Positions 8,195 to 14,627 of a DNA stretch of 20,709 nucleotides are shown here, one piece after another (position 1 is the stretch's first letter; each line of letters begins with the position of its first letter). A program made the position numbers and the translations under genes. The notes under the pieces were generated by a model. It saw nothing but the letters and a program-made list of their open reading frames with translations, had not been told where the DNA came from and did not search any database. The stretch is from JAJDIA01 sp031555505 (lineage in GTDB: Bacteria > Bacteroidota > Bacteroidia > Bacteroidales > Tannerellaceae). The stretch is taken from the NCBI GenBank assembly GCA_031555505.1, contig JAVBUH010000049.1:1-20709 (forward strand), written 5' to 3'.

Positions 8195-8967
8195 GACAAT
8201 TTCTTTATATTAAATATGGGACCTTCGGTACATACACAGACATTGTGACCGTCATTTAGTTTTTCCACACAGCAAAGGCAGGCACCTATGCCACAAGCCA
8301 TTGTGTTCTCCAACGAAACCTCACATTCAGTGGATGTCTGACCAACATAACGGGCAACGGCAACCATCATCGGCTTCGGTCCGCAGGTGTAGATCCGGCT
8401 GAAATGGGTAGATTGGAGGATCGAATGATTGGTGACATAGCCTTTCTCACCGGCCGACCCGTCTTCGGTTGTAGTGTAAACCGTGCCGATCCGTCTGAAG
8501 TCGTCTAATTGAAGCAGGTCTTTCTCCGAACGAGCGCCCAGGAGGAATACGGGTTCATAGCCTGATTTCTTCAGACAATCACCCAGGTATAGCATTGGGG
8601 CCGTACCTACACCGCCACCAATCAAGAGTAGTTTGTCTGTTTTTTCGTTACCGGTCGGGAGCGTGAAACTATTCCCCAACGGTAACATGATATTTACAAC
8701 ATCGCCTGCTCTCCAGGTAGCCATCTGGCGGGTACCGTCGCCAACGAGTTGAATAAGCAACCACAATTCGTTGGTTTTCGTGTCTACAAAATTGACCGAA
8801 ATCGGACGACGCAGGAAGGTGGTGGGTGAATGGTTGACTCTGACCTCGACAAACTGGCCGGGTTGCATTGCAGGCAATGTGGTGTCGGCTGTTAGTTTAA
8901 TCAGGCAGTAGTTTGCATGAAGGCGGATATTCTCCGTTACCTTCATATCCAGCATGTACTTCTTCAT
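8182..8967 (-). CDS. pyrK: Dihydroorotate dehydrogenase electron transfer subunit
   Basis: The 261-residue iron-sulphur flavoprotein moves electrons from the FMN of PyrD to NAD+ via FAD and a [2Fe-2S] cluster. The FAD-binding motif RRPIS is at 53-57 and the NAD-binding GGGVGTAPM at 117-125. The C-terminal cluster-binding region has Cys225-x4-Cys230-x2-Cys233 and a fourth ligand at Cys244 or Cys246. The length and domain order equal those of known PyrK proteins. It is the first gene of a two-gene operon with pyrD, downstream of and on the same strand as the XRE regulator gene (58-nt gap), but with its own -7 box in that gap. Confidence 0.95.
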   Translation of the reverse strand: MKKYMLDMKVTENIRLHANYCLIKLTADTTLPAMQPGQFVEVRVNHSPTTFLRRPISVNFVDTKTNELWLLIQLVGDGTRQMATWRAGDVVNIMLPLGNSFTLPTGNEKTDKLLLIGGGVGTAPMLYLGDCLKKSGYEPVFLLGARSEKDLLQLDDFRRIGTVYTTTEDGSAGEKGYVTNHSILQSTHFSRIYTCGPKPMMVAVARYVGQTSTECEVSLENTMACGIGACLCCVEKLNDGHNVCVCTEGPIFNIKKLSWLI

Positions 8968-8990
8968 ATATACTAATCACAATTTGAATA

Positions 8991-8998
8991 CAAAGATA
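8991..8998 (-). promoter_or_regulatory. Probable -7 box of the pyrK-pyrD operon
   Basis: On the minus strand TATCTTTG is an exact match to TAnnTTTG, 23 nt before the pyrK ATG, in the short gap after the regulator gene. No convincing -33 TTG is seen at the usual distance, so the promoter may be weak or need an activator. Confidence 0.5.
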
Positions 8999-9025
8999 CA
9001 GGATTTAGCCGGAAGAACAGATGCC

Positions 9026-9469
9026 TTACTTGTTTTTGTCCAACACAAACGTGTCGTAGGTGTTGTCTGAGTAGAACACAACTATTTTGCTGATAGATTT
9101 GGAAGGCTTTTCCTGCACGACAACTTTCTCTATTACAGTCGCTTTAGGTGCAAATTGTGGTGTTTTTGAGCCGATTTCCGGGCGATTTTCCGGACTATTT
9201 GTGTCGTCATACGGAAATAAGGCCGAATTTTCGAATAAATCGGGTGTTTTTCTAACATCAGTTTTCCGCATGGTACCCTTACCAAATAATAACCAGTCGG
9301 GATCGATGTGTGGAAAGTGCTCCAGTATCTTCGTGATTACATCCAGGCTGGGATTATTCCTGCCCGAGATAATGTGCGACATTGCAGCTCGCTGTATACC
9401 GATGGTTTCGGCAAACCGGGATGGGCTCATCCCTTCCTGCTCCATAATATGGATTACTCTGTCTTTCAT
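9026..9469 (-). CDS. XRE-family helix-turn-helix transcriptional regulator
   Basis: The 147-residue product has an N-terminal HTH_3 domain at about residues 5-60 (SRFAETIGIQRAAMSHIISG covers the two DNA-binding helices), then DPDWLLFGKGTM, a form common in repressor-like XRE proteins. A Pro/Asn-rich linker follows, and a conserved-looking tail KSISKIVVFYSDNTYDTF. The target is unknown. I start at the ATG at 9469, which has AGGAGG eight bases upstream; a longer frame back to 9580 would begin inside the promoter at 9550-9580. It faces a 680-bp noncoding region with several GTTACA motifs, one overlapping its own -7 box, so autoregulation is possible. It is probably not cotranscribed with pyrK, which has its own -7 box. 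Confidence 0.85.
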   Translation of the reverse strand: MKDRVIHIMEQEGMSPSRFAETIGIQRAAMSHIISGRNNPSLDVITKILEHFPHIDPDWLLFGKGTMRKTDVRKTPDLFENSALFPYDDTNSPENRPEIGSKTPQFAPKATVIEKVVVQEKPSKSISKIVVFYSDNTYDTFVLDKNK

Positions 9470-9477
9470 ACCTAAAT

Positions 9478-9483
9478 CCTCCT
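9478..9483 (-). promoter_or_regulatory. Strong Shine-Dalgarno that fixes the start of the XRE regulator
   Basis: On the minus strand AGGAGG lies eight bases before the ATG at 9469. Most genes here lack such a site, so it decides between this start and the longer open frame. Confidence 0.7.
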
Positions 9484-9549
9484 GATAATGCTTTTTTACT
9501 GCCAATATGTCCTGTTTACAAGTCTCAATTGATCTTCTCAGTGATGTTA

Positions 9550-9580
9550 CAAATATAAAGACTAATTTCCAAATGTGCAA
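9550..9580 (-). promoter_or_regulatory. Bacteroidetes-type promoter of the XRE regulator
   Basis: On the minus strand the -7 box TATATTTG (9550-9557) is an exact match to TAnnTTTG. A TTG (9578-9580) lies exactly 20 nt upstream, the normal -33 spacing. This predicts a leader of about 75 nt before the ATG at 9469. A GTTACA motif (9546-9551 on the plus strand) overlaps the downstream edge of the -7 box. Confidence 0.7.
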
Positions 9581-9959
9581 TTTATCTTTATAAATAGAAA
9601 AGTTTACATAAGTGCCACGCGGTTACAAATGGTGAATTTACAATTATATCAATCCTCCCCGACGAAGAAAAAAGCGGTTAACCATATCTTCTTGAATATA
9701 CATTAAAGTGCTGATTATAATTAAGTTAAATGATGATTATGTCTTGTTTTTAGTTTGTTTAAGACTGTTATATACAGATGTATTAGTTATATTTGATCTA
9801 TCACACCTGTGTTTTTGCTTAAATACCTGATTATCTATCAGATTCGGCTTAATTCATGTGATTTATAGAAAAAGGGAATGCCCGCTGTAACATTTAGTTA
9901 TGTAAACAAATGTACAGTCTCCACTACTCCATCAGATTCTGTTACAATTGTATTATTTA

Positions 9960-9988
9960 TTGCCGATAACTTAGATGTGTTATATTTG
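9960..9988 (+). promoter_or_regulatory. Possible plus-strand promoter inside the noncoding region
   Basis: TATATTTG (9981-9988) is an exact -7 match, with TTG (9960-9962) 18 nt upstream, one base short of the usual 19-21. No real gene follows on the plus strand before the terminator at 10191-10224, so any transcript would be a small RNA. Confidence 0.35.
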
Positions 9989-9994
9989 TGATTA

Positions 9995-10224
9995 GATAAC
10001 AAATGTACCTTCCATCGACTACCGCTACATTCGTAACATGTATATATGTTACACGACAAAATGACTGGTAGTTTACAGTAGTAAAAAGAAAAAAACACCT
10101 ATTTGCCTAAAAAAATGGGGGGAAATACGATTCATGGCTTTCATCGCCATTCTGGATGCTCTATAATAGGGTTAACTTGCTGGTATGCAAAAAGAAAAAG
10201 ACGGATTTTTGATCCGCCTTTTCT
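9995..10224 (+). ncRNA. Candidate small RNA of about 230 nt
   Basis: The start is inferred from the -7 box at 9981-9988 and the end from the terminator hairpin at 10200-10218 followed by TTTTCTC. Inside is a nested stem-loop: ACTACC (10018-10023) with GGTAGT (10067-10072), enclosing GTAACAT (10033-10039) with ATGTTAC (10046-10052). A 22-codon frame beginning at ATG 10003 also exists but has no ribosome binding site. No known RNA family is recognised, and the inner palindrome could equally be a protein-binding site. Confidence 0.25.
10191..10224 (-). terminator. Terminator downstream of holA, possibly bidirectional
   Basis: CGGAT (10202-10206) pairs with ATCCG (10212-10216) around a TTTTG loop, with a further G-C pair outside one mismatch. 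On the minus strand it is followed by CTTTTTCTTT, a strong T tract, about 40 nt after the holA stop. On the plus strand TTTTCTC follows, so it could also end plus-strand transcription. Confidence 0.6.
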
Positions 10225-10258
10225 CTTATTCCAGGATAAAAAAAGGAAAAAATGTCTC

Positions 10259-11281
10259 TTAATGCAATACTTTATAGAGAAGTTCCTTCAACAGGTCGCC
10301 TTCGTCGGCCGATGAGTTATCCACTCCCTTCGAACGCGCATCTGTATTCCGGATATCGTGAATGAGATTGAATGTTTTCATAGCCGAGAAGTAGCGCAGC
10401 CCCATCAGGTAATCTTTTGTCTGGAAAGAACCACGCAGTCCCAACGCCGCCATGATACCCTGTTCGGACTTATCTTTCGAATAATGGCAGATCAGCAGGT
10501 TGGAAAAATAGTTGAACAACACCGGAAGTGTTACCTGTATCGGATTGTTCTTCGGGTTTTTGGCAAAGTAATAAGCGATTTGATTTGCTTTTAGCACATC
10601 TTTTGATGCCAGGGCTTTGATAAGCTCAAAGTTGTTAAATTCCTTGCTGATACCGATATTATCCTCTATCAGCTCGGGTGTGATACGCTTCGGACTATTC
10701 ACAGCTAAGAGCAGTGATAGCTTTTCAAGTTCTTTCGATAGCCGACTCAGGTCATTACCCAGAAAATCGGCCAGCATTTGCGCGGCTTTCGGATCAATGG
10801 TAATGGCCTGTTGCTGCAGGAAAGAGGTGATGAAGCCAGGCATTTTATAATCGGGTATCTTCTTTGAATCGAAAAGGATACCGTTAGCGTCTACTGCCGA
10901 TGCCAGACTCTTGCGTCGGTCCAGTGTTTTATACTTATAGTTGATTACCAGTATGGTAGACTTCAGCGGATTCTTTGCATAGTTGGTCAGCAGTTCGATA
11001 TCACGCACTATCTGGGCCTCTCTGACCACTACCAACTGGTATTCAGACATCATTGGGAAACGACGGGCGGCATTGACAATCTTCGCTCCATCGGAATCAG
11101 CACCATAGAGGATTACTTGGTTGAAGTCCCGTTCTGATGCATCAATCACGTGTTCGAGTAGCATCTCAGTGATGCGGTCGATAAAGAACGGTTCTTCGCC
11201 CATCAGTACATAAATGGGACTGAATTTGCGTGCCTGGATATCCCGGCAGATCTCTTCAAAGGTGTATTCTTTTTTTGCCAT
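10259..11281 (-). CDS. holA: DNA polymerase III subunit delta
   Basis: The 340-residue protein is the clamp-loader wrench subunit that opens the beta clamp during DNA replication. The N-terminus carries the family motif GEEPFFID (28-35). The order fits the family: an AAA+-like N-terminal region (about 1-210) and the helical C-terminal collar domain, at the usual length of about 340 residues. The degenerate ATPase has no Walker motifs, as normal for delta. It starts 15 nt after the AMP nucleosidase gene and ends before the terminator at 10191-10224, so the two form an operon. Confidence 0.92.
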   Translation of the reverse strand: MAKKEYTFEEICRDIQARKFSPIYVLMGEEPFFIDRITEMLLEHVIDASERDFNQVILYGADSDGAKIVNAARRFPMMSEYQLVVVREAQIVRDIELLTNYAKNPLKSTILVINYKYKTLDRRKSLASAVDANGILFDSKKIPDYKMPGFITSFLQQQAITIDPKAAQMLADFLGNDLSRLSKELEKLSLLLAVNSPKRITPELIEDNIGISKEFNNFELIKALASKDVLKANQIAYYFAKNPKNNPIQVTLPVLFNYFSNLLICHYSKDKSEQGIMAALGLRGSFQTKDYLMGLRYFSAMKTFNLIHDIRNTDARSKGVDNSSADEGDLLKELLYKVLH

Positions 11282-11296
11282 CTGCGTATGAGGTGG

Positions 11297-12073
11297 TTAC
11301 CAGCTAAAGCGGATATGCTGGATGGTTTTCTTTTCGTCTATCATCTGCATCAATGCTTCTATACCAAGCATAACATGTTCGTTTACAAAATTTTGTGTCA
11401 CTTTCCTGTCGCTTTCCTCCGTTTTGATCCCGTCTTCTTCAAGGGGTTTATCAGAGACCATCAGCAGGGCACCGGTGGGTATTTTGTTGGCAAAACCGGC
11501 AGTAAGCAACGTGGCGGTTTCCATGTCGATAGCCGTGGCATGTGTCTTAGCAAGATAGTCTTTAAACTCTACATCATATTCCCAGATACGACGGTTGGTG
11601 GTATAGATGGTGCCTGTCCAGTAATCGTGGCCGTAGTCACGAATGGCCGACGAAATGGCGCGTAGCATAGAAAAAGCCGGCAGCGACGGTACTTCGGGCG
11701 GCAGGTATTCATTGGAAGTGCCTTCGCCACGAATGGCGGCGATGGGCAGCACGTAGTCGCCCAATGAGTTGGCCTTCTTCAATCCTCCGCATTTGCCCAA
11801 AAATAATACGCCTTTGGGTTTGACGGCAGATAATAGATCCATGATAGTGCCTGCATTGGCACTTCCCATCCCAAAATTGATGATGGTGATATCCTGGGTA
11901 GAAGCGTTAGGCATATTATTTTTCAGTCCTAACACAGGAACGTTGAAATGCTCAGCAAATATTTCTACATATCGGGAGAAGTTGGTCAGCAGGATATAAT
12001 GGGCAAAGTCCTCCAGTTTACGTTCGGTATACCGGGGAAGCCAATTTTCAACGATTTCTTGCTTTGTCTTCAT
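11297..12073 (-). CDS. amn: AMP nucleosidase, short form
   Basis: The 258-residue enzyme of the PNP/UDP phosphorylase family splits AMP into adenine and ribose 5-phosphate. Motifs seen are the phosphate-binding GMGSANAG (68-75), LGKCGGLKK (92-100), the substrate-binding AIDMETATLL (181-190) and SDKP (207-210), where the Asp is the likely catalytic acid. It lacks the N-terminal regulatory domain of the 480-residue E. coli Amn, so allosteric control may differ. It is the first gene of an operon with holA and is transcribed away from the HsdR_N-like gene. The AMP nucleosidase call rests on overall resemblance; another nucleoside phosphorylase is less likely. Confidence 0.87.
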   Translation of the reverse strand: MKTKQEIVENWLPRYTERKLEDFAHYILLTNFSRYVEIFAEHFNVPVLGLKNNMPNASTQDITIINFGMGSANAGTIMDLLSAVKPKGVLFLGKCGGLKKANSLGDYVLPIAAIRGEGTSNEYLPPEVPSLPAFSMLRAISSAIRDYGHDYWTGTIYTTNRRIWEYDVEFKDYLAKTHATAIDMETATLLTAGFANKIPTGALLMVSDKPLEEDGIKTEESDRKVTQNFVNEHVMLGIEALMQMIDEKKTIQHIRFSW

Positions 12074-12088
12074 AAATAGCTACCTTTG
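12059..12088 (+). promoter_or_regulatory. Promoter of the HsdR_N-like gene
   Basis: The -33 TTG (12059-12061) is followed after 19 nt by TACCTTTG (12081-12088), an exact TAnnTTTG match. The upstream part lies inside the first codons of amn on the other strand. The predicted leader is about 50 nt. Confidence 0.6.
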
Positions 12089-12104
12089 AACAGACAATCG
12101 GATA

Positions 12105-12133
12105 CAAATATAGTGAAAATTGAGCGTCATCAA
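12105..12133 (-). promoter_or_regulatory. Promoter of the amn-holA operon
   Basis: On the minus strand TATATTTG (12105-12112) is an exact -7 match with TTG (12131-12133) 18 nt upstream. It predicts a leader of about 25 nt before the amn ATG. It is interleaved with the opposing promoter at 12059-12088, so the two transcripts would overlap at their 5' ends. Confidence 0.5.
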
Positions 12134-12143
12134 GCTTGCTTGA

Positions 12144-12632
12144 ATGGCCGAAATGCATCCTGTATTACTAAAATATATGCAAATGCGTGCATTAAACCTG
12201 CCAACATACGTTGCTAAAGTAACAACAAAAGACGGAAAACAGTTCATCTTCGACCCGCTTCGTGCCCGTCATGTAGCACTCACACCCGAAGAATGGGTGC
12301 GTCAGCATTTCGTGAACTTCCTCCTCACGGAGAAAGGTTATCCGCAAAACCTGTTAGCCAACGAGATATCTATCCGCCTCAATAACACTCAGAAGCGGTG
12401 CGATACCGTGGTGTACGACCGTTACCTTTCTCCTCTGGCCATCATAGAATATAAAGCGCCTTCGATACAGATCACGGCAGCTACTTTCGATCAAATTGTC
12501 CGTTACAACATGGTTCTCCAGGTAAAGTATCTGCTGGTAAGCAACGGACTTTCCCATTTTTGCTGCTGTATTGACTATGTATCACAAACGTATGCCTTCC
12601 TGAAAGACATCCCTTTTTATAGCGAATTATAG
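12144..12632 (+). CDS. Solo HsdR_N-like PD-(D/E)XK domain protein
   Basis: The 162-residue cytoplasmic protein resembles the N-terminal nuclease domain of type I restriction enzyme R subunits (HSDR_N_2 group). The nuclease core is visible: Asp87 in RCDTVVYD, then Glu102 and Lys104 in IIEYKAP, with Glu74 as a possible extra metal ligand. There is no helicase domain and no hsdM or hsdS gene nearby, so it is not a restriction system. It stands next to amn-holA, a housekeeping locus, with its own promoter. The exact role is unknown; a DNA-repair or structure-specific nuclease is possible. The start could also be the ATG at 12153. Confidence 0.75.
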   Translation: MAEMHPVLLKYMQMRALNLPTYVAKVTTKDGKQFIFDPLRARHVALTPEEWVRQHFVNFLLTEKGYPQNLLANEISIRLNNTQKRCDTVVYDRYLSPLAIIEYKAPSIQITAATFDQIVRYNMVLQVKYLLVSNGLSHFCCCIDYVSQTYAFLKDIPFYSEL

Positions 12633-12680
12633 CATAGATGCATCCACGGCCGCAACCAGGTAAGTGAAAAGCGCTTGCTT

Positions 12681-12938
12681 TCAATTGGATATATCACGCA
12701 CCTGAAATATTCCTGTCGTTACCGGTTTATCGAAATCGGCAACATAGGTATGATTTACCGGAGACAGGTGTTTGTTGGCGTAAAAAATAGCCGTATCGGT
12801 TTTGTGTATTGTATCAGGGATGTTTGAGCGGATGGAACGTACTTTGGGCGCGATCTCACTTTTTGCTTTCACATCATCATCCACAAATACCGAGTAACAC
12901 AAAATAGCTGCAAAAAATGATACAATTAAAGGTTTCAT
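12681..12938 (-). CDS. Small hypothetical exported protein
   Basis: The 85-residue product has a basic start and a hydrophobic stretch (about residues 4-18, LIVSFFAAILCYSVF) that could be a signal peptide or membrane anchor. A hydrophilic region follows with no recognised motif and no conserved Cys in the mature part. I do not recognise the family. It lies convergent to the HsdR_N-like gene and downstream of a decayed propeller fragment, so it may itself be a degraded or strain-specific gene. No Bacteroidetes-type promoter is seen in the 84 nt before its ATG. Confidence 0.45.
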   Translation of the reverse strand: MKPLIVSFFAAILCYSVFVDDDVKAKSEIAPKVRSIRSNIPDTIHKTDTAIFYANKHLSPVNHTYVADFDKPVTTGIFQVRDISN

Positions 12939-13022
12939 ATATTGGTTTTTATTGTTGACTACATAAGGAAAGATGAAAACACCTGCCAGGATGCTGCACG
13001 GAAAATGCAGATTAAGTATATT

Positions 13023-13241
13023 TTAACATTTAAGCGTTTTGAGATAATCTCCATGCAGGTTGAAAATAAGGAATTGAGTGGGAAGTTCTGGGTCAAGTCT
13101 GACTGTTTTCTCAGTATATAATGCAATGACCTTGTCATTACAGATAGCTACCTTGTGATAGAAGCTATAACGGTTAGAGTTAACATCATCCCAATACCGG
13201 CCATAGATACGATATTTCAGGTCTCCATCTACTAATAATCT
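13023..13241 (-). pseudogene. 3' remnant of a TolB-like six-bladed beta-propeller protein
   Basis: This 72-codon open stretch begins directly after the hemG stop codon, in the same frame, and ends with TAA at 13023-13025. It has no start codon. Its protein contains LKYRIYGRYWDD, FYHKVAICNDKVIALY and FLIFNLHGDYLKTLK, which look like the last blades of the Bacteroidales TolB-like propeller lipoproteins (full length about 350-400 residues). The rest of that gene, including its signal peptide, is missing and hemG sits in its place. I read it as a gene remnant left by a rearrangement; expression would need readthrough of the hemG stop. The family call is from memory of such sequences. Confidence 0.6.
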
Positions 13242-14627
13242 TTACTCTCCTATCGTGTCTGCCAGCTGGGTAGCTTGGCGGATACGGTCGGCAAGACTGA
13301 TGCCGCCCAGGATGTTGCCACCCAGGGTGAGTCCGGGATATTGGTTCTCTATCCGGCTGATGGCGTCGAAACGTTCGCCGCTGTTCTGTCCGTATTGGGG
13401 AATGGCGCGGGAATGGCGGAAGATACGGATCAGACCGGGAGATGCATCAGGAGGGAACCCAAGCATGGAATGCAAATGTGTTACTACAACATTCCTGATC
13501 TCATCGTCTGTCCATTGCATCATTTCCGGATGTCTGACTCCTCCCATAAAAAAAGAAAAGAGTGCACCCTCCCTCGGCGCTCTGTCTGAGAAGCAGGACG
13601 AAGGGAAAAGAATGCCCAATATCGGCTTTTGCTCAATAGAAGGAATAAGCCCGCCAAAGGCATTCAGAGGTAGCAACCCTGCATTGCGTATACCAACAGA
13701 TACCTGTATTACAGGCGCATAGCTAAGATTTGTGATCTTGTCCATTAATGCTGAAGGAACAAAGGGAAGCAGTTCAGGCAGGCTGTAAGCTCCTACGGTT
13801 GTAACCACTTTCCGGACAAGGAGAGATTGCTCACCCTGCGGGGTGGTATAAGATAGTTGCCAGCGACCATCCGTGCATGGCCGAATCCGGATATTGTTGA
13901 CCGACAGTGAAATATGCTCAGTTCCAATCTGACCGGCCAGCGCCATCGTGAGGCTCTCCAGTCCTCCTGCAGCCGAAAATATCTCTTTGGTAGCTAAACG
14001 GTCGCGGGCTGTTTTAGGCTCTTTCATTTTGGCTATGCTTCCCCGGATGAAGCTGCCATAGCGTTGTTCCAGATTATAGAGCTTGGGTAGTGCATACCGG
14101 GTGACCAGTTTCATTGGGTCGCCCGCATAAATACCTGATATAAAGGGATCAACAGCATAGTTGAAGAACGATTTCCCCAAACGTCGGCACGCCAGTTGGC
14201 CAACTGACTCATCCGGATCTGTGCCTTTACTACGGAAGGGCTCTCCCAACAGGCGGATCTTGTCGGTGAACGTAAACAAAGGCGTAGTAATTCCGGACAA
14301 TAATCCCGATGGAAGGGCGTGAAAACAATCCTTCTTCCAGATCAGCCTTCGCTTGGAAGCCCTACAGGCAGTTTCAAGTTGGCAAGGTGTGTGGTGCAAC
14401 CGGGTAAATAATTCGGCAACTTCCGGACAAGAGATAGTTCCGGTGTTAGGGCCGCTTTCAAACGTAAAACCTGCTTCGCGGAAGGTCCGTATCTGACCGC
14501 CTGTACGATTGGTTCGTTCCAGCAGCTGCACCTGTTTTCCTTTCTGGCGAAGGAGGAAGGCGGCGGTCAGCCCAGTGATGCCGGCACCGATTATAGCAAC
14601 ATCTGTCTGTTTTGTTTCCATCTGCAT
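13242..14627 (-). CDS. hemG: Protoporphyrinogen oxidase, FAD-dependent (HemY/PPOX type)
   Basis: The 461-residue flavoprotein oxidises protoporphyrinogen IX to protoporphyrin IX, the last step before iron insertion. The N-terminus has the FAD-binding motif GAGITGL (14-20) and the LLERTNRTGGQIRTF stretch of the amine-oxidase-like fold, and the C-terminus has GGNILGGISLADRIRQA, typical of this enzyme. By fold it is the HemY/PgoX type, although Bacteroidales entries are often labelled hemG. That type normally uses oxygen, so in an anaerobe another electron acceptor must serve. The ATG follows the hemN stop codon with no gap, so translation is coupled. A second ATG at 14621 is equally possible. 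Confidence 0.88.
   Translation of the reverse strand: MQMETKQTDVAIIGAGITGLTAAFLLRQKGKQVQLLERTNRTGGQIRTFREAGFTFESGPNTGTISCPEVAELFTRLHHTPCQLETACRASKRRLIWKKDCFHALPSGLLSGITTPLFTFTDKIRLLGEPFRSKGTDPDESVGQLACRRLGKSFFNYAVDPFISGIYAGDPMKLVTRYALPKLYNLEQRYGSFIRGSIAKMKEPKTARDRLATKEIFSAAGGLESLTMALAGQIGTEHISLSVNNIRIRPCTDGRWQLSYTTPQGEQSLLVRKVVTTVGAYSLPELLPFVPSALMDKITNLSYAPVIQVSVGIRNAGLLPLNAFGGLIPSIEQKPILGILFPSSCFSDRAPREGALFSFFMGGVRHPEMMQWTDDEIRNVVVTHLHSMLGFPPDASPGLIRIFRHSRAIPQYGQNSGERFDAISRIENQYPGLTLGGNILGGISLADRIRQATQLADTIGE

Larger units (their letters stand above)
9581..10258. other. AT-rich noncoding region with repeated GTTACA motifs
   Basis: This 678-bp stretch has no credible gene; the longer open frames start at GTG or TTG and look random. 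It is strongly AT-rich (bases 9721-9780 have 14 G/C of 60). It carries GTTACA at 9622, 9941 and 10048 and TGTAAC at 9886, in addition to the one in the regulator promoter. The word GTTACAAAT occurs at 9546 and 9622, and AACAAATGTAC at 9905 and 9998. The right third holds a nested palindrome, a possible plus-strand promoter and a terminator. Confidence 0.6.

Noticed and set aside
9898..10098. A 66-codon minus-strand frame in the long noncoding region
   Set aside because: It starts with GTG, is rich in residues expected from AT-rich random sequence, and runs through the nested palindrome.
12144..12632. A type I restriction-modification system
   Set aside because: Only an HsdR_N-like domain is present; no helicase domain, hsdM or hsdS gene is found on either strand nearby.
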